Shown: positions 51,234 to 61,116 of the stretch, piece after piece | Layout: each line of letters begins with the position of its first letter | Position numbering within the stretch: the first letter of the stretch is position 1 | Notes under the pieces: model-generated | The model's input: only the letters and a program-made list of their open reading frames with translations | What the model was told of the DNA's origin: nothing | Database searches by the model: none | Source: Verrucomicrobia bacterium UBA6015 | GTDB taxonomy: Bacteria; Verrucomicrobiota; Kiritimatiellia; UBA8416 | Assembly: GCA_002428045.1 (NCBI GenBank) | Contig: DIZZ01000281.1 | Span: forward strand, 1 to 64,000 | Length of the DNA: 64,000 nt | Reading direction: 5' to 3' | Made by a program: the position numbers and the translations under genes

Positions 51234-52847
51234 ATGTTTGGTTTTTTGTTTGGAAATAAAGCGAAACGCGAGAAGCGTGAAATTGTCATTAATGCAGAGT
51301 ACCTCGAAACGCGGGTAGCGGTGCTGGAGAATGGGGTGCTCGATGAGTTCCATGTCGAGCATCCGACGGAACAGCGCATCGTTGGCAGCATATTCAAGGG
51401 CAAGATCCAGAATCTTGAGAATGAACTGCAAGCCGCCTTTGTCGATATCGGCATGCAGAAGAATGCCTTCCTGCATTACTGGGACATGATCCCGGATGAT
51501 GCGGCCCGTCTCGCGGCCGAGGAGGGAGGGAGCGGGGATGCCGTTGCCGCCGCCAAGCCCGGACGGAACCAGCCCCGGCGCAAGCGGTTTTCGAATGAGG
51601 AGATCGCCAAGCGTTTTCCTCCAGGATCGGAGATCGTGGTGCAGGTGACCAAGGCGGCGATCGGCACCAAGGGCCCGCGGGTGACGGCCAGCCTCAGCAT
51701 TCCCGGGCGTTATCTGGTGCTGATGCCGGGATCGACAATGACCGGGGTGTCCCGCAAGATCGCGGATGCCAGTGAGCGGCAGCGCCTGAAGAAGATTCTC
51801 GAACGCCTGCCATTGCCTGCCGATTGCGGGCTGATTGTGCGCACGGTTGCCGCCGATGCGAGCAAGCGCAGCTTTGTGCGCGATTTGCGCGGTTTAGCCG
51901 TATCATGGCATGAATTGCAACGTGTCATGGCCGAGACCCCGGCCCCGTGCTGCCTGTATCAGGAACCCGATCTGGTCGAACGGGTGGTACGCGACAGTCT
52001 GACCGATGATATTGACCGCATCATCGTGGATGACCGCGAGAAGTTTGAACGGTTGCGCGTGGTCGCCTCCGAAATCTCGCGACGGGCGAAGGCGAAGATC
52101 CAGTTGTATGAAGGCGATATGCCGCTTTTGGAGCATTATGATGTCGAGCGGCAGGTCGAGCAGGCGTTTCGGCGTCAGGTTCCTCTCAAATCCGGCGGAT
52201 GTCTTGTGATTGACGAGACCGAGGCGATGATCGCGATCGATGTCAACACCGGGCGCCACAAGGGCAAGGGAAGCCAGGAGGAGGTCATCCTCGAGGTGAA
52301 CCTGGAGGCCGTTGATGAAGTGGCCCGGCAGATGCGCTTGAGGAATATCGGCGGGCTGGTCGTGATCGACCTGATCGATATGAAGTCGCGCAAGCATCAG
52401 GCGACGGTTTTCCGGGCGATGAAAACCGCCTTGAAGAAGGATCGGGCGCGGACCAATGTGCTTCCGATTTCGGAACTCGGGCTCATGGAGATGACCCGGC
52501 AGCGCGTCGAGGAAAGCCTGCTGTCATCCACGGTGGTCGATTGCCCGTATTGTCATGGACGCGGAAACGTCCGCTCGGCCTTGGGTATCAGCGTGGAAAT
52601 TCAACGGCAGCTCGCTGCCGTGCTGCGTCGGTTCCGGGGTAAGAATGTGATCCCGAACCTGCAGGTGGTTGTTCATCCGACCGTGCTTGACCGGTTGCGC
52701 CGTGAGGACGAGGCATTCCTGGTTGAACTGGAGAAGCGCTGCAACGGGCGGTTGGTCTTCCGTTCCGATCCGTCCAGGCATGTTGAGTTCTTTGCCATCC
52801 TCAATGCCGATGGCGGCGAAATCCTGTACTCACGCAAAGAGTCGTAG
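51234..52847 (+). CDS. rng: Ribonuclease E/G family protein
   Basis: A 537-aa endoribonuclease. The S1-like start (GSIFKGKIQNLENELQAAFV, DIGMQKNAFLHYWD), the metal-binding catalytic stretch (MIAIDVNTGRHKG ... VVIDLIDMKS) and the zinc-link CPYCHGRGNV are all present. A Lys/Arg-rich insertion after residue 85 (RNQPRRKRFSNEEI) breaks the S1 domain, as in some RNase E proteins. It lacks the long E. coli RNase E C-terminal scaffold, so RNase G type fits best. GAAGGGAAGGGG precedes the ATG. It is often clustered with mre genes. Confidence 0.93.
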   Translation: MFGFLFGNKAKREKREIVINAEYLETRVAVLENGVLDEFHVEHPTEQRIVGSIFKGKIQNLENELQAAFVDIGMQKNAFLHYWDMIPDDAARLAAEEGGSGDAVAAAKPGRNQPRRKRFSNEEIAKRFPPGSEIVVQVTKAAIGTKGPRVTASLSIPGRYLVLMPGSTMTGVSRKIADASERQRLKKILERLPLPADCGLIVRTVAADASKRSFVRDLRGLAVSWHELQRVMAETPAPCCLYQEPDLVERVVRDSLTDDIDRIIVDDREKFERLRVVASEISRRAKAKIQLYEGDMPLLEHYDVERQVEQAFRRQVPLKSGGCLVIDETEAMIAIDVNTGRHKGKGSQEEVILEVNLEAVDEVARQMRLRNIGGLVVIDLIDMKSRKHQATVFRAMKTALKKDRARTNVLPISELGLMEMTRQRVEESLLSSTVVDCPYCHGRGNVRSALGISVEIQRQLAAVLRRFRGKNVIPNLQVVVHPTVLDRLRREDEAFLVELEKRCNGRLVFRSDPSRHVEFFAILNADGGEILYSRKES

Positions 52848-52902
52848 GCGAAGATGCCGTGCTATATGTCCGTAAGTGACCATGAATGATGGGGGTTAGA
52901 AT

Positions 52903-55062
52903 ATGCAGTTCAATCGTCTTTGCCAAACCGTTTGCTGCCTGCTGCTTGTGGTGACAGGTGTTGTTGATGCACAGGGGCAAGTGGCTCCCGCCCGGGATAC
53001 ATCCTTTGCGTTGTCGAATGAGAATTCACCGATCGAGGCCAATGCCGATGGGGCCTTGGAGTATGACAAGATCAATGGGCGCATCACGGCCACAAGTAAT
53101 GTCGTCATTACCTGCGGACGTGACATCCTCTATGCCGACCGGGTACTGGTGGAAACGCACAGTGGTGATGCATATGCCCTGGGCAATGTGGTTCTGAAGC
53201 GGGGGGGCGAGGAAATCCGTGCAGCCAAGCTGCATTATAATTTCCGGACCCGGGTGTCGAATCTAGATAACCCTTCCGTGGATTCGGATCCGTTTCATGT
53301 GCAAGCCGATACCATTACCCGTACGGATGACAACCAGTATGAGATCCATAACGCAAAGGTGACGACCTGTGTTTATCCTCACCCGCATAGCCACTACCAT
53401 GTCAGGGCCCATAATATCACACTGGTTCCGAATCAGTATATGAAATCCTGGCATGCGGTCTGGTATCTTGGGTCGGTCCCCTGCTTTTATCTGCCCTACT
53501 GGAAAGTGCGCCTGGATGAACCCTCCGCCTGGCGATTCTATCCTGGGTATCGCAGCCGTTGGGGGGCCTATCTGCTGACCTCCTACCGCCAGCGGCTTTC
53601 GCCCCAGTTACGTTCCGAACATCATGTCGATTACCGCACGGAGCGGGGATTTGCAATCGGTGAGGATCTGCGCTGGAATGTGGAGCAAGGCAACGGCGAC
53701 CTGAGTCTCTACTTCCTAGATGATCAGGAGCCCTATGCCGATGATCGTGCGATGGATGCCGAGGATGTTGAGTCGCAGCGGTATCGCCTGCGGCTGCGGC
53801 ACGCACATGGGCTTGATGAGCGGACGCGATTGCTGACGCAAGCCAACTATCTGAGCGATGCCACCGTGTTGAGCGACTTCTATGAGCGCGAATACCGCCA
53901 GTCGCGGCAACCTGAGAACTACGTGTCGGTTTCCCATCGGCGCGATGCCTTCACGTTGACGGTGCTGGCAAATGCACGGCTGAATGATTTCTATTCCAAT
54001 GTGAATCGCCTGCCTGAAGTATCGCTCAATGTATTCCGTCTCCAGTTGGGCGACAGCTCCGTCTATTATGAAAGCCAAACCGCTGCGGCAAACCTGGAGC
54101 GGGTGTGGCCGGAAGACGGAACCAACACGGAGTACTCGGCATTCCGCGTGGATACCTCGCACATGGTCTACCAGCCGCGCCGGTTGGATGGCTGGCTGAA
54201 TGTGATTCCGCGGGCAGGCTACCGGGGGACTTATTATTCCGAATCGATAGACCTGATGTTGATTAACACACAGATTGTGCAGCAGGCTAGCGGGGCATTG
54301 CTGCGTAATGCGTTTGAGGTCGGTTCAGAAGTCTCCTACAAGGCACTCAAGCTGCTGGTGGCAGGGGATGACGGGTTGGCCCCCTGGCGACATGTCGTGG
54401 AGCCGTACGCTGACTATTCCCTTCGGTTTGAACCGAATGCGTTGCCCGAGGATCTATACCAGTTTGATTCGGTGGATACGCTGGATGAGCTGCACCAGCT
54501 CCGGGTTGGGGTACGCAATAAATTCCAGACCAAGCGTGACGGCTCCACGGTGGATGCGGCGGATGTCGACCTGTATACGAAGCTCCGGCTCAATCCTGAG
54601 GGTGAGAAGGAGTTCTTCGATCTGGTCTCGCTAGATTCCGAATTTCATCCGGCAACGTGGATCCAGCTTGATGTGGACGGCGACTACAGCACTCAGGATT
54701 CGGTGCTGCAGCGGCTCAATACGCGGTTCACGATTGAACAGGAAAAATTCTGGGAGGTCGGGGTTGAGCATCGCTATCGTGACAAGGAGAGCAATCTGCT
54801 GGCGGCGGATGTGACGATATATCCGAACCTCGAGTGGGCATTCAACTTGTTTGGCCGGTACGAGTTTGAGGGGAGTCGCGTGGAAGAGCAGGGGGGCTAT
54901 GTTCAGCGTAACCTCGATTGTCTCTCGATTCGCATGGGTGGGAGCGTCCTGCCCGGATATACCCGCACGGATGGCTCCGAGCGGGATGATGACTACCGGG
55001 TTCTGCTGGAAATATGGTTGACCGCGTTTCCTGAGATGGGTATCGGGTCCAATCAACGTTAA
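52903..55062 (+). CDS. lptD: LPS-assembly protein LptD-like
   Basis: A 719-aa outer-membrane protein: signal peptide (LCQTVCCLLLVVTGVVDAQG), an OstA/LptA-like N-terminal domain (about 40-150: SPIEANADGALEYDKINGRI, VVITCGRDILYADRVLV), then the LptD barrel with YLPYWKVRLDEPSAWRFYPG and many alternating strands (YRLRLRHAHGLDERTRLL). It would insert lipopolysaccharide into the outer leaflet, so the organism most likely has an LPS outer membrane. It is shorter than E. coli LptD and the disulfide Cys pattern is not conserved. It follows rng and precedes polB by 12 bp. Confidence 0.85.
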   Translation: MQFNRLCQTVCCLLLVVTGVVDAQGQVAPARDTSFALSNENSPIEANADGALEYDKINGRITATSNVVITCGRDILYADRVLVETHSGDAYALGNVVLKRGGEEIRAAKLHYNFRTRVSNLDNPSVDSDPFHVQADTITRTDDNQYEIHNAKVTTCVYPHPHSHYHVRAHNITLVPNQYMKSWHAVWYLGSVPCFYLPYWKVRLDEPSAWRFYPGYRSRWGAYLLTSYRQRLSPQLRSEHHVDYRTERGFAIGEDLRWNVEQGNGDLSLYFLDDQEPYADDRAMDAEDVESQRYRLRLRHAHGLDERTRLLTQANYLSDATVLSDFYEREYRQSRQPENYVSVSHRRDAFTLTVLANARLNDFYSNVNRLPEVSLNVFRLQLGDSSVYYESQTAAANLERVWPEDGTNTEYSAFRVDTSHMVYQPRRLDGWLNVIPRAGYRGTYYSESIDLMLINTQIVQQASGALLRNAFEVGSEVSYKALKLLVAGDDGLAPWRHVVEPYADYSLRFEPNALPEDLYQFDSVDTLDELHQLRVGVRNKFQTKRDGSTVDAADVDLYTKLRLNPEGEKEFFDLVSLDSEFHPATWIQLDVDGDYSTQDSVLQRLNTRFTIEQEKFWEVGVEHRYRDKESNLLAADVTIYPNLEWAFNLFGRYEFEGSRVEEQGGYVQRNLDCLSIRMGGSVLPGYTRTDGSERDDDYRVLLEIWLTAFPEMGIGSNQR

Positions 55063-55074
55063 CCGAGGTGTCTC

Positions 55075-57312
55075 GTGAAATCGTTCCCGCTTCCAGATGA
55101 TCCCTTGCTTTTCGGTGCATCCTCGCTCGCTGGCGTGACGGCCATCGAGCCGTGTGGCGATCGTCAGGTGGTCATGTTCTGCGGCGAGGGGGATACCCGT
55201 CGAGAGGTCATGACGGATTTCAATCCGTTTATCCTGATGACCTCTGCGCTGGCGGCGGAATGTCCGGTCGAGACGACCGATGTCAACGTGATGCAGGGCA
55301 GCTTCCCGCTGGATCGACTGTTGTTTTTCAGCGGGATGGCGAAATTCCAGGAAGCGCGCCGCTGGCTGGATTCCAAGTGTCCGCAGAAACAGGGGGATCC
55401 CATGGCACCGTACGTGGTGATCAAGGATCCCGTCCAGCAGTTTTTGCTGCAGCGCGGCGTGACCCTGTTCAAGGGGATGGCCTTTGGGGATGTGCGCCGG
55501 ATGCAGGTGGATATCGAGTGCATCACCACGCCGGGATACGACTTTTGCAATGCCGAGCGTGAAGGGGATCGGATCGTGGCGATCGCCATGGCAGATCAGA
55601 CCGGATGGGTCGAGGTGCTCAACGGCGCGACGCTGGATGAGCGCGGGCTGCTGGAACGGTTTGTGTCGATCGTTCGGGAGCGTGACCCGGATGTGATCGA
55701 AGGCCACAATCTTTATAATTTTGATCTGCCCTATATCGCCACGCGGGCACAGCGGTATCGCGTGGCCTTGGCAATCGGGCGCGACGGCAGCGAGCCGGTG
55801 CAACGTCCCAGCCGATTCAGCGCGGGTGAGCGGACGGTTAACTACACGCGGTTTGATATTTATGGTCGGCATGTGATCGATACGATGTTTCTCGCTCAAT
55901 CCTACGATGTCTCGCACCGCTCGCTGGATAGCTATGGCCTCAAATCGGTAGCCGTCCATTTCGGGGTGGCTGCACCGGATCGTACCTATCTGGCGGGAGG
56001 GGATATCAGCCATGTATTTGCCAGTGATCCGGATCGCCTGGTGGACTATGTGCGGGATGATGTAACCGAGACGCGCAGCGTGAGTGACCTACTCTCGCGT
56101 AGCAGCTTTGCGCAGGCGCAGATGCTGCCGTTCTCGTATCAGGATATCGCCTTGCGCGGCAACGCTGTCAAGATCGATGCGCTGCTGCTGCGTGAGTATC
56201 TGCGCCTGGGGCGTTCGCTTCCGCAGCCCTCGGTTGGGCGCCCGTTCGGCGGTGGATATACCGATCTGTTCATGGAAGGGCTTATCCGTAATGTGCATCA
56301 TTGCGATGTACGTTCGCTCTATCCCTCGCTGATGCTGGCGCATCAACTGGCCCCTTCAACCGATGCCGCTGGCGTGTTCCTGTGCTTGCTGGATACGTTG
56401 CGGCGGTTCCGGTTGGAGGCGAAGGCGGCGATGCGGGAGGCGGCAACGGGAACTGAAAAAATGGAACTGGATGCGTTGCAGTCGACGTTTAAGATCCTGA
56501 TCAATTCCTTTTACGGCTACCTCGGCTTTTCGCAGGCTCGCTTTAATGACTTTGATGCCGCTGATCGCATCACGCGCGAAGGTCGGGAGCTGCTGACGTC
56601 GATGGTCATGTGGCTTGAGGAGCACGGCGCAAAGCCGGTGGAGATCGATACCGACGGGATCTACTATGTGCCGCCGCCGGAAACGGCGGATCCGGTGCGC
56701 CAAGATGCATTCCGCAAGGCGTTTGCTATGTACCTGCCGACAGGGATCGAGATCGAATTCGATGGTGAGTATGCCGCCATGTTCAGCTACAAGATGAAGA
56801 ATTATGCCTTGCTGCAGCATGACGGGGAAATGATTGTCAAGGGGGCTGCGCTCAAGTCGCGCGGGCTTGAGCCGTTCCAGCGCGATTTCATGCGGCGTTT
56901 TCTCCGTCTGCGGCTGGAGGGGCGCGAAAAGGAACTGCCACGCCTCAAGGAGGAGTTCAGCAGCGCCTTGACCGGGCGGACCTTGCCGATCAGTGCCCTG
57001 GCAAAGTCCGAGACGCTCTCGGATTCGCTGACCGTCTATGTGCGCAAGCGCGATAAGGAGGGGGCTGCCAAGCGGGCGGCCTACGAGTTGGCGCTCACGG
57101 CGAAGCGGGAGTACCGTACCGGGGATCAGGTGGCCTTTTATGTGACGGGGACACGCAAGAATGTGGCGATCCATGAGAGCTGCAAACTGGCGGCGGACTG
57201 GGATCCGCAACATCGCGACGAGAATGTGGCCTACTATCTGGCGAAGCTGGATGGACTATACGAGAAACTGGGCGGGCCAGCGGAAACGTCACGGCAGGGC
57301 GAGTTGTTTTGA
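55075..57312 (+). CDS. Family B DNA polymerase
   Basis: A 745-aa B-family polymerase. The 3'-5' exonuclease has Exo I in QVDIECITTPGYDF, Exo II in GHNLYNFDLPYIATR and Exo III in LVDYVRDDVTETRSVSD. The polymerase domain shows motif A DVRSLYPSLML, motif B FKILINSFYGYLG and motif C VEIDTDGIYYV, with KMKNYALL after it. All catalytic Asp appear present. It is similar in plan to bacterial Pol II but without close similarity I can assert. Start is GTG 55075 with CGAGG upstream. Sitting between lptD and gspG it is an unusual neighbour for an envelope cluster; a damage-tolerance role is likely but inferred. Confidence 0.9.
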   Translation: MKSFPLPDDPLLFGASSLAGVTAIEPCGDRQVVMFCGEGDTRREVMTDFNPFILMTSALAAECPVETTDVNVMQGSFPLDRLLFFSGMAKFQEARRWLDSKCPQKQGDPMAPYVVIKDPVQQFLLQRGVTLFKGMAFGDVRRMQVDIECITTPGYDFCNAEREGDRIVAIAMADQTGWVEVLNGATLDERGLLERFVSIVRERDPDVIEGHNLYNFDLPYIATRAQRYRVALAIGRDGSEPVQRPSRFSAGERTVNYTRFDIYGRHVIDTMFLAQSYDVSHRSLDSYGLKSVAVHFGVAAPDRTYLAGGDISHVFASDPDRLVDYVRDDVTETRSVSDLLSRSSFAQAQMLPFSYQDIALRGNAVKIDALLLREYLRLGRSLPQPSVGRPFGGGYTDLFMEGLIRNVHHCDVRSLYPSLMLAHQLAPSTDAAGVFLCLLDTLRRFRLEAKAAMREAATGTEKMELDALQSTFKILINSFYGYLGFSQARFNDFDAADRITREGRELLTSMVMWLEEHGAKPVEIDTDGIYYVPPPETADPVRQDAFRKAFAMYLPTGIEIEFDGEYAAMFSYKMKNYALLQHDGEMIVKGAALKSRGLEPFQRDFMRRFLRLRLEGREKELPRLKEEFSSALTGRTLPISALAKSETLSDSLTVYVRKRDKEGAAKRAAYELALTAKREYRTGDQVAFYVTGTRKNVAIHESCKLAADWDPQHRDENVAYYLAKLDGLYEKLGGPAETSRQGELF

Positions 57313-57326
57313 GAGGAGTGTGCAGG

Positions 57327-57764
57327 ATGCGAACGCATGGACAGGACGGGTTCACGTTGATGGAGCTTCTGGTGGTCATCCTGATCATCACGATCCTCGG
57401 GTCGGTGGTCGGCGTCAAGCTGGTGGGCAAACCGCACGAAGCCAGATATGCCGCCGCCGTGGCGCAGTTGAAGAATTTCGAGACGGCGCTGAAGCTGTAC
57501 CAGATGGATAACGGGGGGTACCCGACGCAGCGGCAAGGCTTGCAGGCCTTGGTGCGTCCGGCAACACTCGATCCGAAACCGCGCAAATTCCCGCCGGATG
57601 GCTATCTTGAAAAATCTGAATTACCGATTGATCCATGGAAAAACCCCTATGTGTACCTCATTCCGGGGTCCAATGGGGAACCGTACGAGATTCTTTCCTA
57701 CGGGCGTGACGGCAATCCCGGGGGCGAGGGTGAGGATGCCGACGTGTCCACATCATCGCACTGA
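57327..57764 (+). CDS. gspG: Type II secretion major pseudopilin GspG
   Basis: A 145-aa pseudopilin with the prepilin peptidase site and N-methylated helix (G/FTLMELLVVILIITILG), then GspG-type GGYPTQRQGLQALVRPA and PWKNPYVYLIPGSNGEPYEIL. The C-terminal DxDxD-like tail GNPGGEGEDADVSTSSH may bind calcium. ATG 57327 follows GAGAGGAG at 8 bp; an upstream TTG is less likely. No other gsp gene is adjacent. It overlaps the opposite-strand methyltransferase end by 12 bp. Confidence 0.93.
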   Translation: MRTHGQDGFTLMELLVVILIITILGSVVGVKLVGKPHEARYAAAVAQLKNFETALKLYQMDNGGYPTQRQGLQALVRPATLDPKPRKFPPDGYLEKSELPIDPWKNPYVYLIPGSNGEPYEILSYGRDGNPGGEGEDADVSTSSH

Positions 57765-58964
57765 CGGGACTCTCTGGTGCGCTTGGTTCAGCGCGGTTTC
57801 CAGATAATGCAGGGTTATTCCGTATTGTGCTTTCGCCTGCCCAAGCGTGTGGCGTATTCGGTCTGGATCGGGGGTAAAGTGAGGATCTTTGGTTCCGGCA
57901 ATCATCAGGTTTTTGGGCGTGTGGGTGCCGGCGATGAACTCGAACACACGCGTCCGGTATCCGTGTAGCTCCATGATCAATGCACGCATGGCGTCCGTTA
58001 TCAGTTCCGCCTGCCGCTCCATTAGGATGCCGTGCTTGATGATCAGGTCGTTGGTCTTGCCTGGATGATGGGTCTCGATCTCGCGCCGTATCTGCTGGTG
58101 GCAGCAGGGGGCCACAACAATTAACTGGGCACCTGCCACGATGCCCTTGGCGATGGCGTCATCGGTGGCCGTGTCGCAGGCATGCAGTGCAATCAGGGCG
58201 TCGATACCGTGGGGATCGACATCCTCAATGCATCCTTCCACAAACCGCAGATCCAGGAATCCGGACGCGGTGGCGGTCCGATTGGCCGCCGTCACGAGTT
58301 CGTGACGCCGTTCCACGCCGGTGACATCGGCTTTCAAGTGGCGGACATTCGTCAGGTAGTCATACAGTGCAAAGGTCAGATACCCCTTGCCGCAGCCCAT
58401 ATCGACAAACGTGCGCATGTCGTCAGGGATCATCGGCGCGAGCAGTTCGACATAGCGGTTGATCTGACGATACTTGTCTTCTGCCGATTTGAGTACGATG
58501 CCGTCCGTCGTGGTGATTCCAAGATCGTGCAAGTAGTTTTTCCCGTCGGTCGTCAGTAACCGCGGTTTCGCCTTGTCGTGGGTGGTCGGCATGGGCGGAT
58601 GCGCCTGGGCGATACGCCGGATGGTTTCTCGCCCGTTTTGGTGTCGTTCGAACGTGATCTCCTGTGACGTGGTCGTCAGCGTGGCCGTCTGGAAATCCTT
58701 GGAAAGGAACTGCAGGATCTGCTCGATCGCGGTCTCGACATCGGCATTCTTAACCACATCTCGGGTCTGGTAGCGATACGTGAAGCCCAGCATTTGGCTG
58801 CCTCTGATAATCACGCGGCGGATCCTGATCTTTCGGAGCGCTGGCTCGCTACCGGTATAATGTCCGAGCACCACGCCGACAAAGGTTTCGTCCCGGAGGC
58901 TGTCGATTAGGTCCCGGTGCCAGTTACGTAGCGGCACAGATGGCGTTTTTTCAGGTTCGTTCAT
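57753..58964 (-). CDS. SAM-dependent methyltransferase (Methyltransf_32-like)
   Basis: A 403-aa protein. The SAM motif is FVDMGCGKGYLTFALYDYL; later motifs include DALIALHACDTATDDAIAKG and VVAPCCHQQIRREIE, the Cys-Cys-His pattern of the Methyltransf_32 family (GSTCD/Trm13-like). The N-terminal ~180 residues hold an unassigned helical region. I start at 58964 (MNEPEKTPSV); an extension to 59177 crosses the promoter region of tatD. It is divergent from tatD. The substrate is unknown, possibly RNA. Confidence 0.82.
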   Translation of the reverse strand: MNEPEKTPSVPLRNWHRDLIDSLRDETFVGVVLGHYTGSEPALRKIRIRRVIIRGSQMLGFTYRYQTRDVVKNADVETAIEQILQFLSKDFQTATLTTTSQEITFERHQNGRETIRRIAQAHPPMPTTHDKAKPRLLTTDGKNYLHDLGITTTDGIVLKSAEDKYRQINRYVELLAPMIPDDMRTFVDMGCGKGYLTFALYDYLTNVRHLKADVTGVERRHELVTAANRTATASGFLDLRFVEGCIEDVDPHGIDALIALHACDTATDDAIAKGIVAGAQLIVVAPCCHQQIRREIETHHPGKTNDLIIKHGILMERQAELITDAMRALIMELHGYRTRVFEFIAGTHTPKNLMIAGTKDPHFTPDPDRIRHTLGQAKAQYGITLHYLETALNQAHQRVPSVR

Positions 58965-59193
58965 TTGTGAGACCGTAGTACCCGATACGGCGCGACATGT
59001 CAACACCGGGGAAGCGTGGATGTTGCGTTTCGAGCACCATCGCAGACCGGTGGATTGCCCCTCCTTTTGAATGGTTGATCGTACCGTTGCGAAAAGACGT
59101 GCTGATTGCCTTGTATGGACGCTATGATTCTTGCCATTCGGTTTTGTTGTGCGTAGATTAAAACTGTTTGAACCCACATTCGGATTAGGAGTT

Positions 59194-60009
59194 ATGGAAT
59201 TATTTGATACACATGTTCATTTCCTCGCGCAGGAAGGGGCGTTCGCCATGGAGCCGGTGATGTCCCGTGCGGTCCAGGCCGGGGTTGTCGGGTTGGTGGC
59301 GGTCGGTGGCTCCTGTGATCTGAACAAGACGGCGGTAGAGGCTACCCAGCGTTATCCGGGACTTGTGTCGGCGGCGATCGGGTTCGACCGGAGTCAGACG
59401 GATGAGTTGATGAGCATGCCGCTGATTGATGATGCCGTTGGCCGCTTGCGCCGATCGGTCGATGGCTTGCGCGCCTTGGGCACCAGGATCTGTGCGATCG
59501 GTGAAATCGGGCTCGACTATCACTATGCGGAGGGGACCAGCGTCTTGCAGCAGTCGCTGTTCTCCGACCAGTGTTCGTTGGCGGCGTCGCTGCATTTGCC
59601 GGTGGTGGTCCATTGCCGCGATGCCGAGGAGGATGTCCTGCGGATCCTGGGTGCGTATCGCCAGCAATGCCGGGGACGCGAGCTGATCGGGGTCCTGCAT
59701 TGCTTCACGGGCACCCTCGGTTTTGCTGAACGTCTGCTTGAACTCGGGTTCATGATCAGTTTCAGCGGCATCGTGACCTTCCGGAATGCGGATGCCTTGC
59801 GCGATGTGGCGAGGACGATTCCCTTGGATCGCCTGCTGGTCGAGACGGATTCGCCATTCCTGGCACCTATCCCGCACCGTGGCAAAAAGAACGAACCCGC
59901 GTTTGTCCGTGACGTCGTCAACGCGCTTGCAACCCTTCGTGGCATCGCCCCCGACGCGCTCGCCCGGCAAACCACCGCTAATGCACGAGCCCTTTTTGCA
60001 TTCAATTGA
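59194..60009 (+). CDS. tatD: TatD-family metal-dependent hydrolase
   Basis: A 271-aa TatD-type hydrolase. Metal ligands are visible in ELFDTHVHF, GEIGLDYHY, VVVHCRDAEED, LHCFTGTLG and VETDSPFLAPIPHRG. The family acts as a 3'-5' DNA/RNA exonuclease and deoxyribonuclease. I choose ATG 59194 because GGAG precedes it and the family begins at the DTH motif; the frame extends upstream to 59131. It is followed by a 2-hydroxyacid dehydrogenase gene after 37 bp. Confidence 0.92.
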   Translation: MELFDTHVHFLAQEGAFAMEPVMSRAVQAGVVGLVAVGGSCDLNKTAVEATQRYPGLVSAAIGFDRSQTDELMSMPLIDDAVGRLRRSVDGLRALGTRICAIGEIGLDYHYAEGTSVLQQSLFSDQCSLAASLHLPVVVHCRDAEEDVLRILGAYRQQCRGRELIGVLHCFTGTLGFAERLLELGFMISFSGIVTFRNADALRDVARTIPLDRLLVETDSPFLAPIPHRGKKNEPAFVRDVVNALATLRGIAPDALARQTTANARALFAFN

Positions 60010-60046
60010 CGTAACGGAACCAATACCGATAAAAACAGAGTAATGA

Positions 60047-61054
60047 ATGATGAATCAAGAAAACGCGGTGATCTTTTGCGATCGGGAAGCGACGTTCGGT
60101 AACGTCTTCGGGCAGGGGCGCTTGGAGCAACTGGCGTCGGTGACATCGCTTTATCCCGAGGTGGTGGGGGATGCGAATTTCGAAGCGCATGTCGACAAAT
60201 TGGCTGATGTCGAGGTGGCTTTCTCGACCTGGGGCATGCCGTCGCTGTCGGCGTCCCAGGTGGCGCGTTTGCCCTCGCTGAAAGCGGTATTCTATGCGGC
60301 GGGCACGGTGAAGGCCTTTGCTCCGCCGTTTTTGTCGCGTGGGATCGTCGTGTGCAGCGCCTGGGGTGCAAATGCCGTTTCCGTTGCCGAGTTCTGTCTG
60401 GGGCAGGTGCTGCTGGCCTGCAAGGGGTATTTCCGCAATACGAGGGACTGCCGAGATGTGGACGCCGTTTATTCCAAAACCCCGTTTCGTGGCAAAGGGG
60501 CTTATGGCGAGACGATCGCCCTGATTGGGGCGGGGCAGATCGGGCGCAAGCTGATTGAGCTGCTGCGCCCCTTCCGGCTGCGGATCCTTGTGGTTGATCC
60601 TTATCTGGCGGATGCCGATGCCGCAGCCCTGGGGGTGGAAACGGTCAGTCTGGAAACGGCCTTCCGCGATGCCTGTGTGGTCAGTAACCATCTACCTAAT
60701 CTCCCGTCGCTACAAAAGGTATTGGGCCGGACATTGTTTGCATCCATGCGACAGGGGGCGACGTTCATCAATACCGGGCGCGGAGCTCAGGTCAATGAGG
60801 CGGACCTGGTTGCGGTCTGGCGGGAGCGTCCGGATCTGCTCGCGCTGCTGGATGTCACCTATCCGGAACCCCCAGCCCGTGACAGTGGCTTGTTTCTGTT
60901 GCCGAATATCCAGCTTTCCAATCACATGGCCGGCGCCCATGATGACGAGGTCGTGCGGATGGCGGATTATATGCTGGAAGAGTTCCGTCGGTACCAGGCG
61001 GGCGAACCGCTGCGCTATTCCGTCAGCCTTGACATGCTTGACCGCATGGCATGA
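60047..61054 (+). CDS. D-isomer-specific 2-hydroxyacid dehydrogenase
   Basis: A 335-aa NAD-dependent dehydrogenase of the 3-phosphoglycerate/glyoxylate reductase family. The Rossmann motif ALIGAGQIGRKLIELL is near residue 150, followed by FINTGRGAQVNEADL and LLDVTYPEPP; a His (SNHMAGAH) completes the usual catalytic set. Not long enough for a SerA with an ACT domain, so a general hydroxyacid or sugar-acid dehydrogenase is the safer call. Two in-frame ATGs lie at 60047 and 60050. Confidence 0.88.
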   Translation: MMNQENAVIFCDREATFGNVFGQGRLEQLASVTSLYPEVVGDANFEAHVDKLADVEVAFSTWGMPSLSASQVARLPSLKAVFYAAGTVKAFAPPFLSRGIVVCSAWGANAVSVAEFCLGQVLLACKGYFRNTRDCRDVDAVYSKTPFRGKGAYGETIALIGAGQIGRKLIELLRPFRLRILVVDPYLADADAAALGVETVSLETAFRDACVVSNHLPNLPSLQKVLGRTLFASMRQGATFINTGRGAQVNEADLVAVWRERPDLLALLDVTYPEPPARDSGLFLLPNIQLSNHMAGAHDDEVVRMADYMLEEFRRYQAGEPLRYSVSLDMLDRMA

Positions 61055-61116
61055 TTGGCGCTTGCTTTTCAAGTATATGTGACATGTTGGCGGCAATCAA
61101 ATAAGGAGCCTTTTGC

